Source: Tubulanus polymorphus (Eukaryota > Nemertea > Palaeonemertea > Tubulaniformes > Tubulanidae). From it: a stretch of DNA of 64,000 bases. Position 1 is the stretch's first letter. The number at the start of each line of letters is the position of its first letter. The stretch lies in assembly GCF_964204645.1 (NCBI RefSeq), contig NC_134025.1:6887001-6951000 (forward strand), in the 5' to 3' direction. This document shows, in pieces, positions 1 to 11,430 of the stretch. The notes below the pieces were generated by a model. The model saw nothing but the letters and a program-made list of their open reading frames with translations, ran no database searches and was not told the DNA's origin. Made by a program: the position numbers and the translations under genes.

Positions 1-347
1 ACCCTGGAATGATGATATCATAACGACTTCTCATTAAAAGCCTATACAGTGTTTGGACTTTGGAAAAAACTTCACTTTCAGTGAAATTCTTGACTGACTG
101 ACCTGCGACAAACAACTTTCATCAAAATGCGCCATTCTAAAGAAAACGTGGGTTTAAAGATACATGTGTATATTTCATGATTTTAAGATACATTCCTTTA
201 AAAACTTATATTTTCTAGCATCATAATCTTATACGTTGTGGACAATATTACATACACATCATTCCATTCCGTTATTGCTCATGGTGTAATGCATTTTATA
301 TGTTACAAAGTTTACAGTTCTGATCTCTATAGCTTTTAGAGACTTAT

Positions 348-2732
348 CTATTCCTTTCTTTCAGAGATAGTAATGTTTATGTCCTTATCGGGATGGGTAA
401 CCAGACCATAAACCGGCCGAATTATTTGGCCAGGTACTATTTTCAATTCGAATTTTCGAACAATTCGTGCAAGGAAAACGTAACTTTCATAATTTGAAAA
501 TCTGTATCCTAGACATTTCCTCTTTCCAGCGAATCCAAACGGTTCAAAGGCGTGTGGTGGACGAGTCTTAACTTGTTCTTTCGAAAACCTATCTGGATCG
601 AATCTGGAATAGTTAAAATAGTTAAAATATCTAATCGTTGAGTCAGAATTCTTATTCACTCTAGCAATGTGGTACAATAAATTAGGCAGTGCCTTACTTG
701 TGCGGCTGTGGATATAACTTTTCATCTTGAAAGCAAACACCGAATGCTTGAATGACTGATGTCTAAAATAGAATCTATACAAATATTAGAAAAAAAAATT
801 AAGTCTATTCATGAAGGCCTATGATTAAATCTGTGAATGTATTATTTCATTCAATAGAATCACTGAGAATGAACGCGTACCCCTTTAGGTATGAGATATC
901 CACCTAGGTAAATGTCACTATACTTATCATACCGAGCAGCCCAAGGGGCCACTGCAGAATAGCGAAGAGTTTCATTAACAACTTGTTGCAAATATCTGAA
1001 AATAATACTTTCTAAATATAGATAAATATTCGCTATTTGAGGAAAGTTTCGATTAAGTTTGATGCACAGTATACTCACGGCATTTGTGCAATCATGTCGG
1101 GTGTCATAACTTCATCTTTGTCAAATGTTTTTGAGACTTCATTCAAAAGTCTGTCTTGCACTTCGGTATGTATTGCCAGATAATACAATGCCCATGTCAT
1201 CACTACAAAGTTAATCGATATCAGTATCATCCTTTCCGTAATCCAATTAACTTAGACTAAACTATAAGATCTACCCACTGAATCCAGTCGTATGAAATCC
1301 ACCGATTAGCAATGTCATTGCATCGCCTGCAATCGATTCCTCATCTCCATCGTTTGCTTCGAGTATCGCATCAATAAGGCGCCATTTGTCATCCGTAGGT
1401 GAGTTCTTGCGACGATTCGCAATTATTTCGTGAATCACTGATTTCAAGTTTTTGAGAGCTGTAAAATATTAACATTGTTTACGGTGCTGATCTTATTGTC
1501 GGTATAAAGCCAACCTCGACTAAATCACCTAACTTATAGCGTTTCTCTTCGGGACTTCCAGGTTTCGATGGTGTTGCAGATATGACATTCTCCATTTCAG
1601 TCCAGCACTAAAAAATATAAAATTCAAACCATGCCCCGAGAACAAGATTATAAAAGATTATTAAAAAGTAACTTACAATATCATAGTTATTTTTGAAGGT
1701 AGTTATTGATTTCTGATCACTGAAATAATCTCCGAAATTGCATCTAGTAACGGATTTCAGAACAATTAGCGCCATGTGATCTGCGACATTAATATGCTGT
1801 CCATCAGCTAATGTGGTCCATTCATCAATCATTTCCTGGACTATCTGCAAGCACAAATAACTGGAGTCAGTGAGTCTCACAAAATGCTCCGGTTTGGGAC
1901 ATTTTTGGCCAGCATGAATGTACTTCTTTATTTGAATGAAAACATTTATTCATTTACATTTAAGGAAACTCACCGTGTTGAATACGGGGTAGAATTGATT
2001 GACCTCCTCATGGCTTAAACACGGGTCATAGAATCTTTTCCGACGGCGTGTCTCATCGCCATCCGATACATGCATGGATGTCGATCCCATCAAAGGCTCA
2101 AACAAACCGTACAGGTCAGCTGTAAAACATCAACACACATTCTTTTTGTAGATTGTTGTGAATCAACGTGTGGAATCGAACCACCTGAGAAATACTTACG
2201 CGGATGATCATAGGAAGACGAGTGTTCAGAGAATAATTCGGGAGATGATATGCTAACGGTCATCTTTTCTCCCATCCAGAAAGATATGATTGGTCCATAC
2301 GTTTTGTGTCTTTCTAGCAGAAATTCATGGAGACTCCCGGCTTTTTTTATGTCGGATAAATTTCCTTCTCTGAAAAAAGTATGAGATCTATGAAAGTTCA
2401 CGTTCAAGTTCAAGTTTCTTATGTCTGGCTTGTCATATTAGGGTTAGGGTCTACTTACTTTCGATCTGATGGCTCCACACCTGGTATATGTGTACATTTC
2501 TTTTGTTTCTGAAAAATACGTATATACGTTATATACGCTATACCGTACCTGGTACATGGAGCTTATGGCATTAGTATTAATCAGCAATCGACTCATTTGA
2601 TATAATGAAAAAAAACTTCTATTTGATGGAATGAGTAAATTAGACAGAAATACTTACATAGCTTAGCCGTATGATAAACATGATCAGTACAGCAACCAAG
2701 GTCGTCGCTACAATCACTGTCAAATCCAACAT
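348..2732 (-). CDS. CYP20: Cytochrome P450, CYP20 family, copy A
   Basis: Eleven coding exons read on the minus strand: 2658-2732, 2459-2508, 2200-2369, 1974-2119, 1677-1844, 1529-1607, 1279-1458, 1079-1202, 881-995, 698-762 and 348-603; they join in frame to about 475 residues. Seen: an N-terminal membrane anchor (residues about 1-25), the EGNLSDI/GSLHEFL block typical of CYP20, an ETLR (ExxR) K-helix motif, FDPDRF, and the haem motif FGFAGKRKCLG with the Cys ligand near residue 421 (Leu where the sister copies have Pro). CYP20A1 of vertebrates is about 460 residues and an orphan P450 without an agreed substrate; membrane location is inferred from the anchor. Two donors are weak (GTGGGT after exon 7, GTACGC after exon 9) but sit at the same positions as in the sister copies. 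The I helix reads GGFHTT, with His at the usual acidic position. Confidence 0.85.
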
Positions 2733-3721
2733 GATACCTGATACTGGACTGAAACTTAGCTCTATTTCGAGGCGATATAATCGTGAACTTGGTATTCACA
2801 TCGGCCTATACATACTGCCTATACTGCCGACTGTCATATGCTAATCAACCCACTAACTATTAGCTGAAAACAGGCTCGCAGAAGTTAGATTAAAAAAGTC
2901 ATCCAGGAATGCGGAACAGAAATTCCGCCTTACGTGTCGCTATATTTATTGAGCGGGTGGAGGTTAGTTTATGTAAATAAAGTTTGATTAGTTTCACGCG
3001 GATCCAGGGCCATTCAGTGACTACGGCACAGTGGAAAAAGGGCACCACTTTTGAAAAGGGCCAGTATTAAATCCTAGCGAGCGAGTTTGAATTTGAGTGC
3101 CGTTTATTGGTATCATGCCACTGAATTTGCCTTCACATTCAATTTGCTTGTGCTTTTTTTTTATTAGCACAATTTGCCCTTTTTCGATTAAACTTATAGA
3201 GCAACAATAATGTCTCCTTTAGAATAGTGCCCTTTTGAGTAGGGCCGAGTACCTAATATTGCCTTTTTTATTTTGGGCAATTTATTTTCATTCACATTTT
3301 GCTTTAGGTCTTGTACAGAAAGGCATTCCTTTCTTATGGCTCGCAAATTGTATGTTCCTTTATTTACTTTTTTCCGAAACAAAAATTTTTCAAGGGCATT
3401 TGAAAACTGCGACTACCGCACGTGCTGCATGTGCGACAGTCTGGATCCGCGCCTGTCCCTGGAGATTGATGCAGTAAATTTCGGTGATCATTGCAGAAGA
3501 TTTACTCCATCGGACTATATTTATGATACATGTAAAGGTGGTGAAAATGGTGTGTGGTATACGGCAAGAGAAACAGAAAGTTTTGAAGGGGTTTTGACCA
3601 ACACTTTACGATAAAAAAGAATTGAAAATCTTTATGTGAAAATAACAACAAAAAGAGTTATTTCTCTACATTTATTCCTTTCTTTTACAAATTAATCTAG
3701 ATTTCCTCGTCAAAACGATAT
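2733..3721. other. Intergenic spacer between CYP20 copies A and B
   Basis: This spacer holds the promoter side of copy A and the 3' end of copy B. Its only notable content is a plus-strand open frame around 3235-3614, whose end (about 3400-3614) is Cys-rich and is described separately. No other gene or RNA is visible. Confidence 0.5.
3273..3614 (+). other. Unrecognised ORF with Cys-rich end
   Basis: A 113-codon open frame ends at 3614. The last 70 or so residues contain five Cys, including the cluster CDYRTCCMC, and look more protein-like than the first half, which is Phe-rich low-complexity sequence. A run ending in TTTTTCAAG just before 3398 could be a splice acceptor, so the Cys-rich part may be a last exon, a solitary exon relic or chance. 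I recognise no family. It lies on the opposite strand to the P450 genes on both sides. Confidence 0.2.
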
Positions 3722-6387
3722 CTAAACCATTCTTTCAGAAATGGTAATCCAAATCTCCTTATCGGGATGGGTCACCAGACCATAGACTGGAGTGATAACT
3801 TGTTCAGGAACCATCTTTATCTCAAAGTGCCTGATAATTCGTGCAATAAAGATATAGCTTTCATTTTGTGCGAATCTGTATCCGGGACATTTTCTCTTTC
3901 CAGCGAATCCAAACGGTTCAAATGCGTGCGGTGGATGAGTTTTAACATTTTCCTTCGAGAACCTCTCCGGATCGAATCTGAAAGTCGTTGATTATAAGAA
4001 AAAGATGAACGGGAATGAAACACTCTCATATATCAATGGACTCTAAGAAGCCCATGACATAACCAACCATACTTACTTGTGAGGTAGTGGATATATGTTT
4101 TCATCACGGAAACAAACTCCTAATGCGTGAATCACCGGTGTCTACATGTAATAGAAAGGCATACATTGTCATATCATGTATTACGTCTTTAATCCCAAAA
4201 AAACGTTGAACAATCCTCACTTCTTTCCTTATTTGATATCCACATAACGTGCTGTCTGCGTTCAAATTGACACGGGCAGCCCAAGGGGCCACAACAGCGC
4301 AACGCAAGGTTTCATCAAAGACTTGTTTTAAGTATCTAAAATTATTGATACAGTATTAATCCGAATATAAAGAGAATAATGATATTGATGGTTAGCCACA
4401 ACTCACGGTATCCGTTCAATCATATCAGGAGTCATGTCTTCATTTTTATCCAACGTTTTTGACAATTCTGTAAAAAGTTTATCTTGTACATCGGTATGCA
4501 TCGCCAGAAAATACAGTGCCCACGTCATCGCTTAAAAAGAGAACTTATTGGTTTCAACTTTGTTACTCTGCTTTGTATCAAGCCAAGCTCGAAATTAATC
4601 GGGCACGTTATAGTGTTCCAATGCAATTTAACGCAAGGAAAGTAGTAATGACCACTCACAGTAAGCGCTCGTGTGATATCCGCCAATCATGAATGTCAAA
4701 GCATCGCAAGCAACCAGCTGATCGTCATCAAAATCAAGTATGAAATCAATGAGCAGTTGTCTTCCATTAGTAAACGGGTTGTTACGACGATGTTTTATTA
4801 TATCTGTAATCACTGATTTCAAATGCCCAAGAGCTGTAAGAAAACAGTAAAGAGACGAGTAATTTCATTGAATTACATCGGATAACAATCGCATCGTTAG
4901 TACCTACCTGATTTATAGCATTTTTCCTCAGCGCTTCCTGGTTTGGATGCATTAGCAGAAATTTTATTTTCCGCTTCGGCCCAGACCTATAAGTATGAAA
5001 GTAGAGACTAGCAGATGGATAAACAAATGTATCTAAACAGATGGCTGCGAGACTTACAAGTAAAACTTACAATATCATAGGATTTTCCAAATGAGTCTAT
5101 TGCATCATCGTTATTAAAATAATCTCCAAAACTCCCTTTAGCAATCGATTTCAAAGCTATTTCAGTCATATAATGCCCGACAGGAATATGCTGACCATCA
5201 GTCATTGACGACCATTTGTTAATCAATTCTTCGACTATCTGCAAACAGAATCTCAGACATTAGCTGCTGTAGCAGCTATCCTCCGCTGTGTATGAGAAAA
5301 CCGGAACATAATATAAACCTTGGGCATAGAAGAAAAAATATTCAAATACATATTATATCTAACCAAATATACACATGTATATCGAGAATTGGTGACAGTA
5401 AACAGTTCAAATCTTATCGATGAAGAAACCATGAATCCAAAACGAATGGAAAGGACTTACTTTATTGAACAATGGGTATAAAGTGACCACTTCGTGATGA
5501 CTGTAATGGCGATCGTAAAGCTTTCTCCGCAGACGACCATCCACGCCATTGGCATACTGTATCGACTTCGCGCCAAATAGTGGTTCTCCGAATTTGAACA
5601 GTTCGGCTGCATGAAAATATTTCATTCGGCGTTAAATAGTAAATATGCCTGTTCTGGTCAGTTTCATTTCGATTTCAGATATCTTACGTGGTCGATCAAA
5701 CAGGGCTTTCTGTTCAGTAAATAGTTCTGGAGATGATATACTGACAGTCATCTTTTCTCCCATCCAGAAAGATATGATTGGTCCATGATTTCTGTGTGCC
5801 TCTAGCAAAAATTCATGGAGACTTCCGGCTTTTCTTATATCAGGTAAATTCCCTTCCCTGAAAAAGAATGAAATCAATGAAACCCTTTTCAAGTTCACGT
5901 TTCCAAAATCAGACAAATTTCCCTCATAGCGAATGAAATTTATTTTTTGATTTGTTGATACATGTACTAATTCGAAGTAAATTTAGTTCTTTCATTCCAA
6001 AAATTCTAAATATGAGTTTTAAATAGATGCGCTAATGTTACTTACTTTTTGTCTGATGGTTCCAAACCTGGGATGCGTGTACGTTTTTTTTGTTGCTGAA
6101 AATGATATGAAACATGACAAGGCTAGTCGTCAATTCACCCAGTCCTGGAAAAGATTGTTTCCGCAGTGATATCCGTCGCTCTTACGATCCTTGTGTATAC
6201 CCAACCCATCAGACACTATGGTTGTCAGTGAAGTTGCCAAATAAAGGTTCAAAACTGAATCAGGCAGATTAAAACATTATTTGGATTTATTATGTTATTT
6301 GAAATATATACTTACGGAATAAAAGTGGATGATAAAAATGATCGTTACAGCAAAAAATGTCAATAAAGTCACTGTCAAATCCAACAT
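3722..6387 (-). CDS. CYP20: Cytochrome P450, CYP20 family, copy B
   Basis: Eleven coding exons on the minus strand: 6316-6387, 6046-6095, 5688-5857, 5461-5606, 5071-5238, 4908-4986, 4660-4833, 4407-4530, 4221-4335, 4077-4141 and 3722-3977; in-frame product about 472 residues. Visible elements are an N-terminal anchor beginning MLDLTV, EGNLPDI, an I-helix GGYHTS, an ETLR K-helix motif, FDPERF and the haem motif FGFAGKRKCPG. Every intron has GT-AG ends at the positions used by the other copies, and no stop or frameshift is seen, so the gene looks intact. Exon 4 closely resembles copy C, suggesting B and C are the youngest pair. Substrate unknown; probably an endoplasmic-reticulum or other membrane monooxygenase by family. 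Confidence 0.87.
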
Positions 6388-7088
6388 AACGCCTGATGAT
6401 TTTGTCAGATCAACAGTTTTGACGAAACTACAGAACCCTTACTATCGCTGTGATTGACGGGCTCATTTCGACCCAATTATCATTCCCATTATTTCGTTAT
6501 CTTTAATATGCCAGGTCGAAAATATGAAAAGGCCGGAATGTGGAACGAAAAAGTTCAGAAGAGTCATGGGTAATATGATGCGAGAGAGGGTACTGAAAGA
6601 ATTTTGAGTTATGCTCCAAAAGGTTTATGCTCATGAATAGCTTAGAATTACTTAATTGATACAGCGTTGTAGATAGCATTGAAAGAATCGGCTGAAGAGC
6701 GATTATCTATATCTTAATGGCAAAACTTACAACAAAAATATGAATTTCTAGTCGATAGAAATACCTGAAAACATATATTTATTTTGAAATTTATGAATGT
6801 CGTTATATTTCTAATTCATGATATCATTATATCAATATACAATATTTTCTAATCATTATACATTATATCATTATGATATTACTCATATGTCATTAACAAT
6901 AATCAAGAAGAAATATCATGGTACGCAGTAGAGAAATGACAAAAGGATACTCAATTGAATTCCGAAACTGAAAATATGTACTACCGAACACCTCAACCAA
7001 ATACAAGCCCATTTTTGGACTATTCGATTTAGGGTTTAGGCAAGCGCAACACCATGGGCATTTCATTCAACATTACATTTTCTTTGAT
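6388..7088. other. Intergenic spacer between CYP20 copies B and C
   Basis: About 700 bp of AT-rich sequence containing the upstream region of copy B and the end of copy C. I see no gene, RNA or clear repeat in it. Confidence 0.5.
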
Positions 7089-9914
7089 TTATTCCATTCT
7101 TTCGGAAATGGTAATCCAAATCTCCTTGTCGGGATACGTTACCAGACCATAGACTGGAGTGATAACCTGATCAGGAACCATCTTTATTTCAAAGCGCCTG
7201 ATAATCCGGGCAATATAAATATAGCTTTCATTTTGCGCAAATTTGCATCCAGGACATTTTCTTTTCCCAGCGAATCCAAATGGTTCGAATGCGTGTGGTG
7301 GACGAGTTTTAACTTGTTCACGCGAGAACCTTTCCGGATCGAATCTGAAATTGATTCATCAAAGATATCCGTTGTTATCTAGACGGGTGTTGGCCTCAAA
7401 CTTGTGAAAAACTTCCGAGACCGATTCCGACTCGGACTTTGTCTAAAGACTTAAGATAATTTTGCACAGAAGTCTCGACTATGGAACGGGCCCCTGGTGT
7501 ACACAATACTTACGTATGAGGTTGAGGATATACTTTTTCATCGCGGAAACTAACTCCCAATGCTTGAATAACTGGTGTCTATAATAGAAATGTATTCATC
7601 ATCATTTATGCATTCAAGATAGCTTTACTTAACGCTCTCAATGTTTAAGCCATCCTCACTCCTTTCGGTATTTCATGTCCACCTAACGTGCTGTCTGTAT
7701 CTAAATTGACACGGGCCGCCCAAGGGGCCACAGCAGCGCATCGCAAAGTTTCATCAAAAACTTGTTGTAAGTAGCTGAAAAAATGTTAAAAATCAATCTT
7801 ATCTTTGAAATGAACAATTACACTTAGCCTTATGTGTGACTACTCACGGCATCTGCATAATAATATCAGGAGTTATTTCTACATTTCTATCCAATATTTT
7901 TGATAATTCTTTGAAATGTTTATCTTGTACGTCGGTATGCATCGCCAGAAAATACAGTGCCCATATCATCGCTAAAAAGAGATCCATTGGTTTGAACTTT
8001 GAATTTGAAGCAATCTATTGAAAGCTAAATTAAATGATTTTTTTAATGAAAAATGCGTGTTCACAGTTAGCGCTCGTGTGATATCCAGCAACCATGAATG
8101 TCGAAGCGTCACTAGTAATCTCTTCTTCATCATCCGATGACTCAAGGATAACATCAATAAGAAGGTGTGCTCCATCAGTAGGTGGATTGTTACGGCGTTG
8201 TTCAATTACTTCTGCAACCATTGATTGCAGCTGTTCAATAGCTGTAAAATACCCCATAATAATTCATAACGGGATTATTCAATTCTGCAGCGATTTTCAG
8301 AATTAGATACCTAATTTGTAGCATTTTTCCTCAGGACTTCCCGGTTTGGATGGTGTGGCAGAAACTGTATTTTCTATTTCAGTCCAGACCTGGAGGTTGG
8401 AAAGATAGTTTCGCTACGTCCGATTTCATTTGATACGTATATAGTCATAGCGCCTTATCCTTAAGAGTTAATGACGATACTTGATCAAATTAAAGATATA
8501 TCTTACAATATCATAGCATTTTCCGAATGCTTTTATTGCTTCGTCGTCATTGAAATAATCCCCAAAACTTCCTTTCGTTATTGATTTCAATGCAAGTGCA
8601 GTCATGTGATTTCTGAGAGGAATATGCTGATCATTAGTAAGCATAGTCCATTTGTCAGTCAGTTCTTCAGCTAGCTGAAAAATCGAATTCAGAAATTAAG
8701 GTATGCTGCCAAGGAAACATTTGACCACATTCTGTGGGTGTAGAAGGATAGTTGGCCTTATGTATGAACGAAAAATCGCTAGCTTTTCTGTTTTCCGTGC
8801 TGTTTCTGCTAATGGAAAGTGAACACTCACAGCGGAAAATTTGTACTTACTTCATTAAACAATGGATACAAAAGGCTCACTTCGTGATGACTGTAAGGAC
8901 GATCGTAAAGCTTTCTCCGCAGACGACCCTCCGCGCCATTAGCATACTGTATGGATCTTACACCGAACATTGGTTCTACGAATTTGAACAGTTCGGCTGC
9001 AAAATGATATATTTAATTTTGATTTTGATACTTTATACCCATCATAGTTGAAGGTTCACTTTATTTGAAGAGATTTCAGAGATCTTACGTGGTCGATCAA
9101 ACAGAGCGTTCTGTTCTGTAAATAGTTCTGGAGATGATATACTAACAGTCATCTTTTCTCCCATCCAGAAGGATATGATTGGTCCATGGGTTTTATGGGT
9201 TTCTAACAGAAATTCATGTAGACTTCCGGCTTTTCTTAGATCAGCCAAATTTCCTTCTCTGGGTGAAAATAACATAGATAATGATAATGAAAATGACGGA
9301 TAGCTTCAATGTCTATGTATATGTACATACGTATAGTCATACTTAGGGTCTGATGGCTTCAATCCCGGAATTGTTGTTTGTTTGATTTCTTCTTTCTGAA
9401 ATGGAAAGAGCTTTTGCTTGGTCCACGATCATTTCTTGAATACGTCAATGTCAAGACCACAGAAACTGACGAAAAGAGGGTAAGGGGACGCGGGGACGGT
9501 ACCCCACTAAATACCATGCAGTACATTAATGACACAAATTTGATGTTGGAATCGGGCTTGGAATTATTAATTTCGTTTGTTCGTTTTAATCTGTGATGTG
9601 CTATGTATCTGATAAATGGAAATAAATAGTTTCCCATAATGAAAACATATTGAACTGGATGTTGTATTGAAAAGTAAACGAGTAAACGATTATTACTTTT
9701 TAATTCCATTATCAGAATGAAATTTGGCTAATTGCTAATGATGTTCGTTCGTTTTTTTTGAATCTGTGATGTGCTATTTTTCGACATATTCATTCATTTT
9801 CAGAATTCAATTTGTTCATTTGATTAGACGCTGTAAGCTTACCTCATAGAAATAGACAAATGCAATTATACTAGCAATAAAAACAGCAAAAAATATCATC
9901 AAACTGAACATCAT
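7089..9914 (-). CDS. CYP20: Cytochrome P450, CYP20 family, copy C
   Basis: Eleven coding exons on the minus strand: 9843-9914, 9343-9395, 9089-9258, 8851-8996, 8507-8674, 8311-8389, 8065-8241, 7848-7971, 7660-7774, 7514-7578 and 7089-7344; total about 474 residues. The first exon encodes a Phe/Ile-rich membrane anchor starting with two Met codons; I used the upstream one because it gives the same 24-codon exon as copies B and D. Exon 2 is one codon longer than in the sisters. EGNLADL, I-helix AGYHTS, ETLR, FDPERF and the haem motif FGFAGKRKCPG are present. The stop codon lies within an AATAAA string (minus strand of 7087-7092), a possible very short 3' UTR. Intact by reading frame. Confidence 0.87.
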
Positions 9915-11430
9915 CAGTACACCTGTTCAACCACGTGAAAATCCTTTCGCGAACAAAAATGGACGATGAATGTTTGTGATCTTCGATGTAATACGCGAAC
10001 TATATCAAGACGGATGATTTGAATAAAATAACGCATGATGCTTATCATGGTTTATTTTTGTCTTGCGCACGACAGCGATTTCTGATTATATATAAAGATC
10101 AAAGTCTAAATGACACACACCACCGTTATGTTGCAATAAATCATGTAATCATGACCATCGCAAAAAGAAATGGTTTTATGCTTATCTTTGTTGACATATG
10201 TATCGCTTCATGTATACGTATAATGTTTTATTTTATAGTGCATAGTGTCAATGAATCGCATTTATGTACTGCATATACATTTCGTTTTCAAATTTTGTTT
10301 TATTATTTAATGATTTTCATGACATTAGACGAGTTTTCAATTACAAATGTGAACACGTTTTACGTATCTATTTTGGTAAGATTATGGTTTTGAATCTGGT
10401 ACAGTAAAATCCTTGTTTTGTTGAATATTGTTCTAGATTTATGTTAATGACCTGGAGAGGTTATTGACTTCTTCTGAAAAAAACGAATACAGCAAATATT
10501 ATCAAATCAAGCATCGTGGTTTATGTGTGGCAACGTCTACTAGGGAATCAACTTGCACACAGTCTGTTCTTGAGCCAAACTGAGGACTTTTCCAATCAGA
10601 TCAGACCAATAGTCAGAATGTACGCAACTTTTCCTTTGTCGAAAACAAATAAGCTTATCTGAGACCGCGCAATGACGTTTTTGCGTTGACAGCGATTTCT
10701 AGTTTACTCATCGCAAAACTATAGACCACTACGTTTTTTATTCTTAACATCAAGTTTGTCTGTTCAAGACGCCGGATACATTCATCTTAGAGCGGCAATC
10801 AGTTTGCGTGAGAAAAAGATGTTCTTTAAAATGTGACTCGCGATTGCTTAGCATAGTGGCATCTTTGAATCCACAATACATGAAATGGTGAAGGTTTTAA
10901 CGTCAAATGCCTTTGGCACGAAATACGTGCACGCATTTTACATGTCGTTGCCTGTGAGTTTGAGGTTCCACAACTTTCCTCTCTACATATTTTTTTTCTT
11001 TCCTTCAGAAATCGCCTGATAAAACACCTAACACTGAATCAGTTTTTTTTATAACATAAATTTTATTTCTATTGCCTTTACGTAGACCAGCACCAAAATA
11101 TGACCTCATGTAACACATTAACTGACAGACTGGCAAGAACATTGGCCCTTAAAGCAGGGAAACAGAATCGAACACGTTTGACCTAGGAAACATTGTTTAC
11201 CATGTTTCTCCGTAAATGCACAAAACACGGAGAATTGCTCAGAAACACGTTTCTGTCTCCCCGCATTGCGTTGGGACTCAGGATCTTCTTTTCTGAGCTT
11301 GAAATACCTTTGATTTTAGCTTTGAGCTTATATATGTCGATTAATTTCTAATACAGATTTTAAAGATTTTTTTAGTATATATACATCAGTAATATTCAAA
11401 TTTTATAAACATTCAAATTTTGAATGAAAT
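9915..11430. other. Spacer between CYP20 copies C and D
   Basis: This is the longest spacer in the P450 array (about 1.5 kb). It contains a relic of a P450 first exon near 10470-10514, listed separately. Open frames on the plus strand around 10019-10393 have no recognisable content. No RNA gene is visible. Confidence 0.5.
10445..10514 (-). pseudogene. Relic of a fifth CYP20 copy (exon 1, perhaps exon 2)
   Basis: On the minus strand an ATG at 10514 opens MLDLIIFAVFVFF, matching the start of the intact anchors (MLDLTV in copies A and B, MLDF in D). About 38 bases in, the sequence passes into a polypyrimidine/CAG and then codons for KKSITSPG, which resembles the beginning of exon 2 in the intact copies (KQTTIPG), followed by an in-frame stop. 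This is best explained as a decayed copy in which part of exon 1, intron 1 and nearly everything downstream has been deleted; only about 500 bp separates it from copy C. A chance match cannot be excluded for so short a stretch. Confidence 0.5.

Noticed and set aside
10019-10393. 124-codon plus-strand ORF between P450 copies
   Set aside because: AT-driven composition rich in Phe, Ile and Tyr, no homology and no splice context.
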